DNA from: Metapseudomonas otitidis
GTDB lineage: Bacteria > Pseudomonadota > Gammaproteobacteria > Pseudomonadales > Pseudomonadaceae
DNA length: 64,000 nucleotides
Direction of reading: 5' to 3'
NCBI RefSeq assembly: GCF_900111835.1
Contig: NZ_FOJP01000017.1
Span: 121,556-185,555 of the forward strand
The translations under genes were made by a program, and so were the position numbers. This document shows, one piece after another, positions 30,959 through 40,600 of this stretch (positions within the stretch are counted from its first letter, which is position 1; each line of letters opens with the position of its first letter). A model generated the notes under the pieces. The model did not search any database and was not told the DNA's origin. It saw only the letters and a program-made list of their open reading frames with translations.

Positions 30959-30997
30959 GGGGCTTTCCTCGCTTGACGCTGGCGCGGACTGTAGCAT

Positions 30998-31022
30998 AAC
31001 GTCCGTTCACCTAACGACCGTT
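30998..31022. promoter_or_regulatory. Tandem operator-like repeat between TetR and SDR genes
   Basis: AACGTCCGTT (30998-31007) and AACGACCGTT (31013-31022), starting 15 bases apart. Each half-site is near-palindromic (AACG...CGTT). The second copy ends 18 bases before the SDR start, and the first is 39 bases before the TetR start. Confidence 0.6.
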
Positions 31023-31040
31023 TACCCAAGGTAATCCGCG

Positions 31041-31781
31041 ATGACCCGTCAGGACAATACGAACAAGGTGGTGCTGGTGATCGGCGCCGGGGACGCCACG
31101 GGCGGAGCCATCGCCAAGCGTTTCGCCCGCGAGGGCTACATCGCCTGCGTGACCCGCCGCAGCGCGGACAAGCTGCAGGCGCTGGTGGACGAGATCCGCG
31201 CCGAAGGCGGCCAGGCCTTCGGCTTCGGCTCGGACGCTCGCAAGGAGGAGGAGGTGAACGCGCTGGTGGAGCAGATCGAGCGCGACATCGGACCGATCGA
31301 GGCCTTCGTCTTCAACATCGGCGCCAACGTGCCGTGCAGCATCCTCGACGAGACGCCGCGCAAGTACTTCAAGATCTGGGAAATGGCCTGCTTCGCCGGC
31401 TTCCTCACCAGCCAGGCGGTGGCCAAGCGCATGGTCACCCGCGAGCGCGGCACGCTGCTGTTCACCGGGGCCACGGCGGGCCTGCGCGGGGCGGCCGGCT
31501 TCGCCGCCTTCGCCGGGGCCAAGCACGCCATCCGCGCGCTGGCCCAGAGCATGGCGCGGGAGCTGGGGCCGAGGAACATCCACGTCGCTCATGTGGTGGT
31601 GGACGGTGCCATCGACACGGCGTTCATCCGCGACACCTTCCCCGACCTCTACGCGCGCAAGGACCAGGACGGCATCCTCGACCCCGAGCACATCGCCGAC
31701 AACTACTGGTTCCTGCACAGCCAGCCGCGGGATGCGTGGACGTTCGAACTCGATCTGCGCCCCTGGATGGAACGCTGGTGA
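31041..31781 (+). CDS. Short-chain dehydrogenase-like protein lacking the catalytic Ser and Tyr
   Basis: 246 residues. A Rossmann N-terminus is present (VVLVIGAGDATGGAIAKRFAREGY) and an NNAG-like strand end (FNIGAN, about 91-96). The classical active site is altered: where YxxxK is expected the sequence is FAGAK (Phe157, Lys161), and the usual Ser about 13 residues earlier is Ala144/Thr145. A related SDR subgroup also carries Phe here, so this is probably a family trait rather than decay. It may bind NAD(P)H without classical oxidoreduction or use another mechanism. The gene is divergent from a TetR gene and is probably its target. Confidence 0.78.
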   Translation: MTRQDNTNKVVLVIGAGDATGGAIAKRFAREGYIACVTRRSADKLQALVDEIRAEGGQAFGFGSDARKEEEVNALVEQIERDIGPIEAFVFNIGANVPCSILDETPRKYFKIWEMACFAGFLTSQAVAKRMVTRERGTLLFTGATAGLRGAAGFAAFAGAKHAIRALAQSMARELGPRNIHVAHVVVDGAIDTAFIRDTFPDLYARKDQDGILDPEHIADNYWFLHSQPRDAWTFELDLRPWMERW

Positions 31782-31938
31782 TTACTGACGGCCGGCTGCG
31801 CGACGCTCAGGCGTTGTTGGCGTGACGCCGTGAAATGCTCATTGGCAGACGCCAACTCCGCTTTCCCGACGCCCCGCCGCCTAGCCTGAGTACCGCTCGC
31901 TCGACCCCGACTCCGTAGCGTTATTCGAAGGACAAAAA

Positions 31939-32535
31939 ATGAACAAGAGCGTCGAATTCTTCTTTGATCTGGGCAGCCCGGCCAGCTACCTGGCCTGGAC
32001 CCAGTTGCCGGCGCTGTGCGCCCGCCATGGCGCAGCGCTGCGCTACCGGCCGATGCTGCTGGGCGGGGTGTTCCAGGCCACCGGCAACGCCTCGCCCATC
32101 AGCGTACCGGCCAAGGGGCGCTACACCCTGGTGGACATGTTGCGCTTCGCCCGCCGCTACGGCGTGCCGATGGTGTTCAACCCGCACTTCCCGATCAACA
32201 CCCTGACCCTGATGCGCATCGCCACCGGCCTGCAGCTGCACGAGCCGGAGCGCTTCGAGGCGTACCTGGACGCGGCCTTCCGCGCGCTCTGGCAGGACGC
32301 GAAGAACCTGGGCGATCCGTCCGTGCTGGCGGCCGTGCTGGAAGGGGCCGGCTTCGACCCGGCGACCGTGCAGGCACTGGCGGCCGAGGCGGAGGTGAAG
32401 GAGGCGCTGAAGGCGGCCACCGAGGAGGCGGTCAGGCGCGGGGTGTTCGGGGCGCCCACCTGCTTCGTGGGCACGGAGATGTTCTTCGGTCAGGACCGCC
32501 TGGACTTCGTCGAGGAGGCCCTCAGGCCTGCATGA
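31939..32535 (+). CDS. DsbA-fold 2-hydroxychromene-2-carboxylate isomerase-like protein
   Basis: 198 residues. FFFDLGSPASYLAW at the N-terminus carries the conserved serines (Ser13, Ser16) that replace CxxC in HCCA isomerases and kappa-class glutathione transferases; GVFGAPTCFVG and FFGQDRLDFVEEAL close the thioredoxin fold. A glutathione-dependent isomerase or transferase role in aromatic degradation is the family expectation; no such pathway is encoded nearby. An inverted repeat GTTGGCGT...ACGCCAAC (31816-31856) lies in the promoter region. Its 3' end overlaps the convergent HDOD gene by 14 bases. Confidence 0.8.
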   Translation: MNKSVEFFFDLGSPASYLAWTQLPALCARHGAALRYRPMLLGGVFQATGNASPISVPAKGRYTLVDMLRFARRYGVPMVFNPHFPINTLTLMRIATGLQLHEPERFEAYLDAAFRALWQDAKNLGDPSVLAAVLEGAGFDPATVQALAAEAEVKEALKAATEEAVRRGVFGAPTCFVGTEMFFGQDRLDFVEEALRPA

Positions 32536-33730
32536 GGCGGGCCGGCAGGCGATCCAGCAGCGAGGGGTCGAGGCGCAGCAGGCGGGCGGAGCGCTCGTCC
32601 AGCAGGTCACGCGGGGCGGCGTTGGCGGGCAGGCGCAGGAGGCCGGCGCAGAGGTTCATGGTCAGCGCCTCGCGGGAGAACACGCCGCTGCCCAGGCCGT
32701 AGAAGGCCGCCACCAGTTCGCGCAGGCCGAAGGGCAGGCGCCAGCGGATGCGCAGGGCGGAGCCGAAACCGGCGGCGCGCTTGCGCATCACGCTTTCCAG
32801 GGCGTCGTCCTCCAGGGTGCCGCCGGCGTCCTGCCAGTCCTGCAGGCTGCGCAGCAGGGCCAGTTCGCCCATGTTGTGCAGCAGGCCGGCGGTGTAGCAG
32901 AGCTCGGCATCCAGATCGAGCTCGCTGGCCATCCAGTAGCCCAGCTCGGCGCTGCGCTGGGCCTCGCGCCAGGCGATGTCGGCCAGCTCGGCCAGGCGCG
33001 GGTCGCGCAGCCGGGCGTTGCGTTCCAGGGCCATGCCGAGCACGAGGTTGAGCACTCGGGTCACGCCCAGGCGCTGCAGGGCCTGGGTGAGGGTCTGGCA
33101 GGGCGTGCCCAGGTGCTGGGCGGCGCTGTTGGCGGCGGCGATCAGCCGGGCGGTGATCTGCGGGTCGCGGGAGAAGACTTCGTCGAGGTCACGCAGGTCG
33201 AGGTCGCTGGCCTGCAGGCAGCGGCTGACGGCGTCGCGCACGTCGCTGAGCAGGGGTGCGCCCTGCCCTTCCTCGCGCACGCTGTCGAGGTATTCCTCCA
33301 GGGTGGCCACCAGCAGCGGTGCGGTCGGCTCGCGGCCTTCGCCGGCAGGCAGCAGGCTGGCCAGGCGCTGGCGCAGGCTCTCGGCATTGAAGGGCTTGCC
33401 CAGGTAGGCGGACGGCGCCAGGGGCAGCACGGCGCGCACGCTGCCGGCATCCACCCGGGCGCTGATGAGCACGAACGGCAGCATGGGGGTGCGCGGGTGG
33501 CGACGCAGCTGGCGCAGCAGCTCCAGGCCGCCACCGCCCTGCAGTTCACCGTCGGCGATCACCAGGTCGGGCAGGCGGCGCTTGCAGCGCGCCAGGGCGG
33601 TGGGCGCGTCGGCGACACGGACGAGGTTGGCGTCGGCGCGGATGTCCAGCACCAGTTGAGCGAGCAGGTCGGCCGTCCACGGGTCTGCCTCGGCAATCAG
33701 GACTTCCGGAACCTTGGCGTAGGCGGTCAT
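32522..33730 (-). CDS. Response-regulator receiver fused to HDOD domain
   Basis: 402 residues. A receiver domain (1-125) has the acidic start (IAEADPW), a probable phospho-acceptor Asp60 in LVIADGE and the conserved Lys in YLGKPFN. An HDOD domain (about 155-360) contains NSAAQHLGTPCQTLTQALQRLGV and LCYTAGLLHNMGELALLRS. HDOD proteins lack the phosphodiesterase metal site and act in signalling or regulation. No histidine kinase is adjacent. It overlaps the 3' end of the convergent isomerase-like gene. Confidence 0.83.
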   Translation of the reverse strand: MTAYAKVPEVLIAEADPWTADLLAQLVLDIRADANLVRVADAPTALARCKRRLPDLVIADGELQGGGGLELLRQLRRHPRTPMLPFVLISARVDAGSVRAVLPLAPSAYLGKPFNAESLRQRLASLLPAGEGREPTAPLLVATLEEYLDSVREEGQGAPLLSDVRDAVSRCLQASDLDLRDLDEVFSRDPQITARLIAAANSAAQHLGTPCQTLTQALQRLGVTRVLNLVLGMALERNARLRDPRLAELADIAWREAQRSAELGYWMASELDLDAELCYTAGLLHNMGELALLRSLQDWQDAGGTLEDDALESVMRKRAAGFGSALRIRWRLPFGLRELVAAFYGLGSGVFSREALTMNLCAGLLRLPANAAPRDLLDERSARLLRLDPSLLDRLPARLMQA

Positions 33731-33877
33731 GGGTACCTCGGGCTACTGCGGGAGTGCCGTGAGTGGGTGCGACGGAGTTGGCAAAAAAGAAGGCGACAAG
33801 TCTAAAGCGCCGATGAAGGGCTGAGTAGTGGCCCGATGGCATATTGACCGACTGGATGAAATCGGCTTGATCCGAGG

Positions 33878-33904
33878 CAAAAAAAGACCCGCCGAAGCGG
33901 GTCT
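33878..33904 (-). terminator. Terminator of the gabDT operon
   Basis: AGACCCGC-CGAA-GCGGGTCT hairpin (33885-33904) with a run of A on the left, which is a T-run on the minus strand, 23 bases beyond the gabT stop. Confidence 0.88.
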
Positions 33905-33927
33905 CAAGTACGCCTGGCTGGTGAGCC

Positions 33928-35205
33928 TCAGGCGAGTTCGTCGAAGCACTCGGCGACGATGGCCAGGCCCTTGTCGAGCTGGGCATCGGGGATGGTCACC
34001 GGCATCAGGAAGCGGATCACGTTGTAGTAGGTGCCGCAGGACAGCAGGATCAGGCCTTTCTCACGGGCACGGGCCACGATCTTGCCAACCAGCTCGGCAG
34101 CGGGCTTGTGCACGTCGCCGCCTTCGAACAGTTCGATGGCGATCATGGAGCCCAGGCCGCGGACGTCGCCGATGACCTTGTGCTTGGCAGCGATGTCACG
34201 CAGGCCAGCCTTGAGGCGCTCGCCAACAGCCTGGCTGCGCTCCAGCAGTTTCTCTTCGTCGAACACCTTCAACACGGCCAGGGCCGCGGCGCAGGCGATC
34301 GGGCTGCCGGCGTAGGTGCCGCCCAGGCCACCGGGGGCGATGGCGTCCATGATCTCGGCCTTGCCGCACACGCCGGAGATGGGGAAGCCGCCGCCGACGG
34401 ATTTGGCGAAGGTGGTCAGGTCCGGGGTGATGCCCAGTTGCTCGGTGGCGAAGAAGGTGCCGGTACGGCCGGCGCCGGTCTGCACTTCGTCAGCGATCAG
34501 CAGGATGCCGTGCTGGTCGCACAGGGCGCGCAGGCGCTGCATGAAGGCCTTGGAGTTGACGTAGAAGCCACCTTCGCCCTGGACCGGCTCGATGATGATC
34601 GCGGCGATGTCCTGGGGCTGGGCGTCGTTCTTGAAGATGCGCTCGATGCTGGCGATGGAGTCGTCTTCGCTCACGCCGTGCAGTTCGCACGGGGCCAGGG
34701 CACGGAACACGCCGCCGGGCATCAGGCCCATGCCGGCGGAGTACGGAACCACCTTGCCGGTCAGGGACAGGGTCATCATGGTGCGGCCGTGGTAGGCGCC
34801 GGTGAAGGCGATGACGCCGGCACGGCCGGTGGCGGCACGGGCGATCTTGACGGCGTTCTCGACGGCTTCGGAGCCGGAGGTGACCAGCAGGGTCTTCTTG
34901 GCGAAGTCACCCGGTACGCGCTTGGCGATTTCTTCGCAGAGCTCGATGTAGGGTTCGTAGGCCAGTACCTGGAAGCAGGTGTGGGACAGCTTGGTCAGCT
35001 GCTCCTGGACAGCGGCGATCACCTTCGGGTGCAGGTGGCCGGTGTTCAGCACGGCGATGCCGCCGGCGAAGTCGATGTACTCACGGCCATCCACGTCCCA
35101 GACGGTGGCGTTCTCGGCGCGCTCGGCGACCACCGGGTGGATCTGGCCAACACCACGGGCTACAGCGGCGGCACGGCGTTTCAGCAGGGATTCGTTCTTG
35201 CTCAT
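33928..35205 (-). CDS. gabT: 4-aminobutyrate (and 5-aminovalerate) aminotransferase GabT
   Basis: 425 residues from MSKNESLLKRRAAAVARGVGQ; GAGGAAG precedes it. Class III aminotransferase with the PLP region LLIADEVQTGAGRTGTFFA, catalytic lysine in LTTFAKSVGGGFPISG, GSEAVENAVKIAR and GGTYAGSPIACAAALAV. It transfers the amino group of GABA to 2-oxoglutarate, giving succinate semialdehyde for GabD. The gene lies downstream of gabD (175-base gap), and a strong terminator follows. Related enzymes also take 5-aminovalerate. Confidence 0.94.
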   Translation of the reverse strand: MSKNESLLKRRAAAVARGVGQIHPVVAERAENATVWDVDGREYIDFAGGIAVLNTGHLHPKVIAAVQEQLTKLSHTCFQVLAYEPYIELCEEIAKRVPGDFAKKTLLVTSGSEAVENAVKIARAATGRAGVIAFTGAYHGRTMMTLSLTGKVVPYSAGMGLMPGGVFRALAPCELHGVSEDDSIASIERIFKNDAQPQDIAAIIIEPVQGEGGFYVNSKAFMQRLRALCDQHGILLIADEVQTGAGRTGTFFATEQLGITPDLTTFAKSVGGGFPISGVCGKAEIMDAIAPGGLGGTYAGSPIACAAALAVLKVFDEEKLLERSQAVGERLKAGLRDIAAKHKVIGDVRGLGSMIAIELFEGGDVHKPAAELVGKIVARAREKGLILLSCGTYYNVIRFLMPVTIPDAQLDKGLAIVAECFDELA

Positions 35206-35380
35206 GTCTTCCTCACGGCCGCTCATCGGGCGGCGCAGTCTCAAGGATGAATACCCCCGGTGGGCGCTTGCGCAGCATTCGATGATCGACTGCGCAGGCC
35301 CGCCGGAGGTTCGTCGGTTCAGGTTGTGGAGCTGGGGCGCCGCGCGCTCTTTCGCGCCTTGCCCCGTCTTTGCATCAGGT

Positions 35381-36832
35381 TCAGATCCCGCCGAGGCAGA
35401 GGTACTTGATTTCCAGGTAGTCCTCGATGCCGTACTTGGAGCCTTCGCGACCCAGGCCGGAGGCCTTGATGCCGCCGAACGGCGCCACTTCGTTGGAGAT
35501 CAGGCCGGTGTTGATGCCCACCATGCCGTATTCCAGCGCCTCGGCCACGCGGAACACGCGGCCCAGGTCACGGGCGTAGAAGTAGGAGGCCAGGCCGAAC
35601 TCGGTGTCGTTGGACATGGCGATGACTTCGGCCTCGTCCTTGAAGCGGAACAGCGGGGCCAGCGGGCCGAAGGTCTCTTCCTTGGCGACGGCGGCGTTCT
35701 TCGGTACGTCGACCAGGATGGTCGGCTCGAAGAAGGTGCCGCCCAGGGCGTGGGGCTTGCCGCCGGAAACGACCTTGGCGCCTTTGCTGACGGCGTCCTG
35801 GATGTGTTCCTGGACCTTGGCCACGGCCTTCTCGTCGATCAGCGGGCCGGTGGTGACACCGTCTTCCAGGCCGTTGCCGATGTTGAGCTTGGCCACGGCG
35901 GCCTTGAGCTTCTCGACGAAGGCGTCATACACGCCGTCCTGCACGTACAGGCGGTTGGCGCAGACGCAGGTCTGGCCGTTATTGCGGTACTTGGAGATCA
36001 ATGCGCCTTCGACGGCGGCGTCCAGGTCGGCATCGTCGAAGACGATGAAGGGGGCGTTGCCACCCAGCTCCAGAGATACCTTCTTGATGTCCTGGGCGCA
36101 TTCGGCCATCAGCTGGCGACCGATCTCGGTGGAACCGGTGAAGGACAGCTTGCGCACGGTGGGGTTGCTGGTCAGCTCGCTGCCCACTTCACCGGCGCTG
36201 CCGGTGACGACGCTGAACACGCCTTTGGGGATGCCGGCGCGCTCGGCCAGTTCGGCCAGGGCGAGGGCGGAGTACGGGGTCTGGGAAGCAGGCTTGAGCA
36301 CCATGGTGCAGCCGGCGGCCAGGGCCGGGCCGGCCTTGCGGGTGATCATCGCAGCGGGGAAGTTCCACGGGGTGATGGCCGCGGTCACGCCGATGGGCTG
36401 CTTGATGACGATCAGGCGCTTGTCCGGCTGGTGGCCGGGGATGACGTCGCCGTAGATGCGCTTGGCTTCTTCGGCAAACCATTCGATGAAGGAGGCGGCG
36501 TAGGCGATCTCACCCTTGGCTTCGGCCAGCGGCTTGCCCTGCTCCAGGGTCATCAGGCGGCCCAGGTCGTCCTGGTTGGCCATCATCAGTTCGAACCAGC
36601 GACGCAGCTTGGCCGCACGCTCCTTGGCAGTGAGGGCACGCCAGGCCGGCAGAGCACGTTCGGCAGCTTCGATGGCACGGCGGGTCTCGGCAGCGCCCAT
36701 CTTCGGAACGGTACCCAGGATCTCACCCGTGGCCGGGTTGTTGACCTTGATGGTCTGGCCGCTGTCAGCGTCCAGCCAGGCCCCGTCGATGTAGGCTTTC
36801 TGGCGGAACAGCGTGGCATCTTTCAATTGCAT
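35381..36832 (-). CDS. gabD: Succinate-semialdehyde dehydrogenase (NADP) GabD
   Basis: 483 residues, the usual GabD length. Start MQLKDATLFRQKAYIDGAW has AAGGAG upstream. Aldehyde dehydrogenase landmarks: ITPWNFPAAMITRK, LSFTGSTEIGRQLM, catalytic Glu in VSLELGGNAPFIVFDD, catalytic Cys in NNGQTCVCANR, and KEETFGPLAPLF. It oxidises succinate semialdehyde to succinate, completing the GABA shunt with GabT. A perfect inverted repeat lies about 120 bases upstream as a possible operator. Confidence 0.95.
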   Translation of the reverse strand: MQLKDATLFRQKAYIDGAWLDADSGQTIKVNNPATGEILGTVPKMGAAETRRAIEAAERALPAWRALTAKERAAKLRRWFELMMANQDDLGRLMTLEQGKPLAEAKGEIAYAASFIEWFAEEAKRIYGDVIPGHQPDKRLIVIKQPIGVTAAITPWNFPAAMITRKAGPALAAGCTMVLKPASQTPYSALALAELAERAGIPKGVFSVVTGSAGEVGSELTSNPTVRKLSFTGSTEIGRQLMAECAQDIKKVSLELGGNAPFIVFDDADLDAAVEGALISKYRNNGQTCVCANRLYVQDGVYDAFVEKLKAAVAKLNIGNGLEDGVTTGPLIDEKAVAKVQEHIQDAVSKGAKVVSGGKPHALGGTFFEPTILVDVPKNAAVAKEETFGPLAPLFRFKDEAEVIAMSNDTEFGLASYFYARDLGRVFRVAEALEYGMVGINTGLISNEVAPFGGIKASGLGREGSKYGIEDYLEIKYLCLGGI

Positions 36833-36950
36833 CTCTGTCTCCTTCGCACCGGTTACAAGGAGCCGGGGTCCGTTGTTTTTGTTCGGCCAACCCCAGGATT
36901 GGCCAGGAAAGGAAGTCGATTGCAGCAGCCGGGCTTGGCAGTGCAAGGGG

Positions 36951-36968
36951 CGTTTGAAATCTCAAACG
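36951..36968. promoter_or_regulatory. Perfect inverted repeat upstream of gabD
   Basis: CGTTTGA-AATC-TCAAACG, 7-bp arms, about 120 bases before the gabD start. It is a candidate operator for the GABA regulator; nothing else is seen in the 36833-37107 stretch. Confidence 0.45.
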
Positions 36969-37107
36969 AATGCTAGGGCCAGAGGCATCAAAGGGCAATA
37001 CTACGTTCGATAAAACAGACAAAAAAATGAGCGCCCGTCGGGTTTTGCTGTGCAGAATCCGTTACGAGGAGCGTGCGCGTTCAATATTCAGAACACACCA
37101 CGCAAAA

Positions 37108-37136
37108 TGGACTCCGACGTCACGTGCAGGTATGAT
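37108..37136 (+). promoter_or_regulatory. Sigma70-type promoter of the tRNA-Arg unit
   Basis: TGGACT (37108-37113) and TATGAT (37131-37136) are separated by exactly 17 bases, followed by a GC-rich discriminator (GCGCGC) typical of stable RNA promoters. It lies just ahead of the degenerate tRNA copy. Confidence 0.65.
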
Positions 37137-37149
37137 TGCGCGCTCTCAA

Positions 37150-37222
37150 GCATCCGTAGCTCAGCTGGATAGAGTACTGCCCTCCGAAGGCAATACTCGT
37201 CGAGTTGAGAAGGGTGTCAGCT
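37150..37222 (+). pseudogene. Degenerate tRNA-Arg(CCG) copy
   Basis: The 5' half reads as a tRNA: acceptor strand GCATCCG, D arm GCTC-AGCTGGATA-GAGT and the anticodon arm GCC-CTCCGAA-GGC with anticodon CCG. From the D arm through the anticodon arm it differs from the intact copy 103 bases downstream at one base. After the anticodon stem the T arm is degraded (only scattered matches such as TCGT and GTT), no complementary acceptor strand or CCA follows, and it cannot fold into a tRNA. It may be a decayed tandem duplicate or a scar of an integration event. Confidence 0.75.
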
Positions 37223-37252
37223 AATGGTCAAATAGACTGCCGCAACACATAC

Positions 37253-37329
37253 GCACCAGTAGCTCAGCTGGATAGAGTACCGCCCTCCGAAGGCGGGGGT
37301 CGTGGGTTCGAATCCCGCCTGGTGCGCCA
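37253..37329 (+). tRNA. tRNA-Arg (anticodon CCG)
   Basis: 77 bases with complete cloverleaf: acceptor GCACCAG / CTGGTGC, D arm GCTC/GAGT, anticodon stem CCGCC/GGCGG with loop CTCCGAA, T arm GTGGG-TTCGAAT-CCCGC, discriminator G and encoded CCA. It reads CGG codons. The composition drops right after its 3' end, so this is the likely insertion site of the island. Confidence 0.95.
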
Positions 37330-37683
37330 ATCTCCTTGATTCACAAGTCTTTTCCACAAGGCTTCGCCGATCCAGCCCCCGAATTGGCTCACTCCCCAAG
37401 ACTATTCTCCATGCCAATCATCAGGTTGCGATGAGCACTGCCCTCATCGCCGCTTTTCGACTGTTTTTCGGGCTGTGCCAATTCTGTGCCTAAACCGTGC
37501 CGCACAGTCTGTTCACCTGTCGTGCCTCTACAGCTGCGCGAGTACTAGCTCGTCGTGCCTTGGCGCATAAAGGCAGCGAGATTCTGCCGCCATATTGTCA
37601 TTGCCCAAGACGATTTGATTCGCCCCCGCTTTCCTAGAAACACGTCCCCAAAATCTCCCCTTTCCACACCAAAGCAGGCCCTA
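37330..37683. other. Gene-free island edge with GTGCC direct repeats
   Basis: No convincing gene. Five copies of GTGCC occur at 37475-37479, 37486-37490, 37498-37502, 37522-37526 and 37555-37559, the first three with 11-12-base spacing. Short direct repeats next to a tRNA attachment site can be arm-type integrase sites. No integrase gene is visible here or elsewhere in the window. Confidence 0.4.
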
Positions 37684-40600
37684 TTAGCTTTTTAGCTCGA
37701 CCAACACGTCCGTCGCCCACTTCTGCTCAGAGTTCTGAATCCGGGCGGTCTCAACCACCCTGGCCATATGCATTAGCTGATCTTGCACAGCCAGGTCAAA
37801 GTCAAACCACATGTCACTGTGCGAGCCGAAGCGAACCCGCCAATAGGCGACACCTTGGTCGAACCTGACCTTCAGCGTCCTGCCGTCTTCAAACTCAAGC
37901 TCCAACCTACGGTGATGGGGGATTTCGCGATTCGACGACTCCACAACCAGCTCAACTTGACACCCAACCATTGCCGACAGCCAATTGCGTGAGAAGAACT
38001 CGAAGTCGTCCTGACTAGCCCAGTCATCAAAGGCCTTACGCCCTTGCATCCGACCTGATTTGAATAGGGTCTTCACCTGCACAAACGCTTCGGCAGAAAT
38101 GCGGCTCTTCAGATTCTTCAGAACCGCACCCAGTATCGTCACGGCTGCGGGATTCTGAATGTAACGATCTGAGTAGGTCAGCCTGTTGATCTTCGCAGTC
38201 GCAATCACATCAGCAACTTGCTGATCTCTAGCACCAAGCAGTTCCCAGAAACGCTCACCGAACTGCAGCAGTGGCCCATTGAGCTCTTCATGAATTGATA
38301 TATCGACGATCCCTACCTTGCCGGAGGAGCCACTCGCGGCCTGGAAAAGGTCCATCGCTTTCCAGTCAAGCCCCGGCTGACTTCTTGAGAGAACGACTAG
38401 CTCATCGCTTTGATGCCAACTGCAGCCTGGGACGGTTGCCACAAGGCTGCGGGAGGCCAGCGTAATAACCTCGCCCCCTATAAATGCTTGGGCAACGACA
38501 TGCTCACCTGGCTTAGTAATAACATTCCCAACATTAACCCCAAGGCTCGACAGACGCTGAAGATCCTGCATGAGCTCCTCATCGTTGATATCCGCTGGCA
38601 CTAGCAGGTCAACAGTGAGCTCATCAGCCAGAGCATAGGTCTGAATTGCCTTACGGAACTGTGGTGCAAGAAGATCCCACTCCGCCGTATCACCAGAGGT
38701 CAGTAGAGTGACCCTCTCAGCCCCCTCATTGATGAGCCGGCGCAGAACGCTCTCGATGCTGCCTGGCGCATATTGGCCATCCGCAAAGGAGAGTTTGTTT
38801 TCGGCGGTCAACCCCACGTGATGAATGAAGTCCGAGCCTAGCCAGTCGAGCGCTGCCTGGCGATCCAGTTTGTCGTGGTCATGCCGCGTTTGAGAGTCCA
38901 GCAGGCACTCACTGCAACCAGTTTCACAATGCTTGCAGTGGAGCCTTTCCACCATCCCGCGCAGCAGTCGTTCGACATGCAACGGCGCGCTAGTAGCAAA
39001 GCCCGCACCACCGCTGATGACGTCGAAAAGCTGAAGGACGCGAATGGACTGCCCGCTGGGCAGCTTGCTTGGACGGGTTGCATAGCCCAGTTCGGAAGCA
39101 GATACCCCCAATATCTCAGCCAGGGCGGCGCGCAGAGCTACAGCGAGTGTCATGGCAATTACACTGCCCTGCGCCGAGTCTGAAATAAACTCACCGCGTA
39201 CTGGATGATGCAAGGTGAGCTCAAATACATCAGTGGTAGCCACCGCACCTAGGCTCACGCTAGGAAGGATGCTCCCGCTTCCTTGGCAAGGGAGACGCTT
39301 GTTGTTCTGGTCCTTATCCTCTTTGGTCGGGCGCGGCGGATAGTGGTCACCGGAAGGTGACAGGTCTCGCGGAAACGTCCCATCCGGCTGCATGGACTCC
39401 GCTCGGCCACAACTCATACACAAGGCAAAACCTGCTCCGTGCTCACCTGAGCTGTGATGGAAGACCTTCCCATCGGCACCGTAAGTCATCGCCCCGACTG
39501 CCGGGTTTGGCAGCGGGGTCTTGCTGGCATTTACGAAAACCCAGGCAGTCTCAACTGGGATGAATTTCTGATGCTGGATGTCATTGGATGCCGACACATA
39601 GGCATCGGTGACAAAGCCGGTGGGCCGCAGGACCTTACGAAGGTTCTGGGGCTTAATCAGCGCCTGACAGTCGACATTGCTGCAAGTCAGCTCGTCGGCC
39701 TTCACCAGCGCCTCCTCATAATCCACCGTGCCGCAGACATCACAACGCCACGCGATGTCCAATTTCTGCGCCTCTTTGCTGTCTGCATTGAGGTTATGCC
39801 AGTGAAGGGAAACACCGGCAGATCTGAACACCCGACCATCTAGAACAATTTCTGCGCCAGGAGCGTACTCGCGAATGGCTATCGACAGGTTGCGTGAAGG
39901 CAGTCCCTTGTATCGGGATACATTGTCCTCACGGTCCTGCTTCAGAGCGCTCCCCGCATCTCGCTCGCGAACGTAATCCTCTATCGTGAAGTTATCGAAG
40001 TTAACCACATCGGTGGGGAAGCCGTAGCCGGGCAGGAAGGTACGCGCCGCAAGGTCCCGCAACAGGTACTCATTGCAATGGCGGGTCTTTTCTATTTGAA
40101 GGCGCTTCAGATAAGGGCTGTTGGCTTTCGCCTGCTTCTCCTCAGAAAGCAGGAAGCGATAGCTCTTCAACCAGCGACTCTGCAATGGCTTGATTGCATC
40201 GACTGCACGACGGCGCAGCTGAGCCGCGTCCACACCGGCCAGAGCTGTGCCCATCACCAAGTCCTTCAGTGCATCATCCAGATCAGAGACAACCTGACCC
40301 AGTCGCTCAATAAACCGGTCGCACTGCGAAACACCGTGCTCATCGTCGTAGAACCACTGGGTATTCAAACTGGTTTTCTCTGTCTGAGTAGGACCAACCA
40401 CATTGCAGAGAAAGTCCGCCAACAGTAGTGAGTTAACGTGCCGTTGCACGAGTCGCTCGGAATTCAACGCCACTACTGGCGCGGGGATCTTAGTCTCAAA
40501 CGGCCAACCCGGATTGGCGAAAACCTGTTGGTCATGCGGGTTGTTTTTACAAAGGGTGTAGGCAAGCGCCCTGGACTCCTTGCTTCGCCCAGCACGACCG

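Noticed and set aside
37217..37417. Minus-strand open frame of 66 codons containing [20 protein letters not shown]
   Set aside because: It is the antisense of the tRNA-Arg gene, a well-known source of spurious protein annotations.
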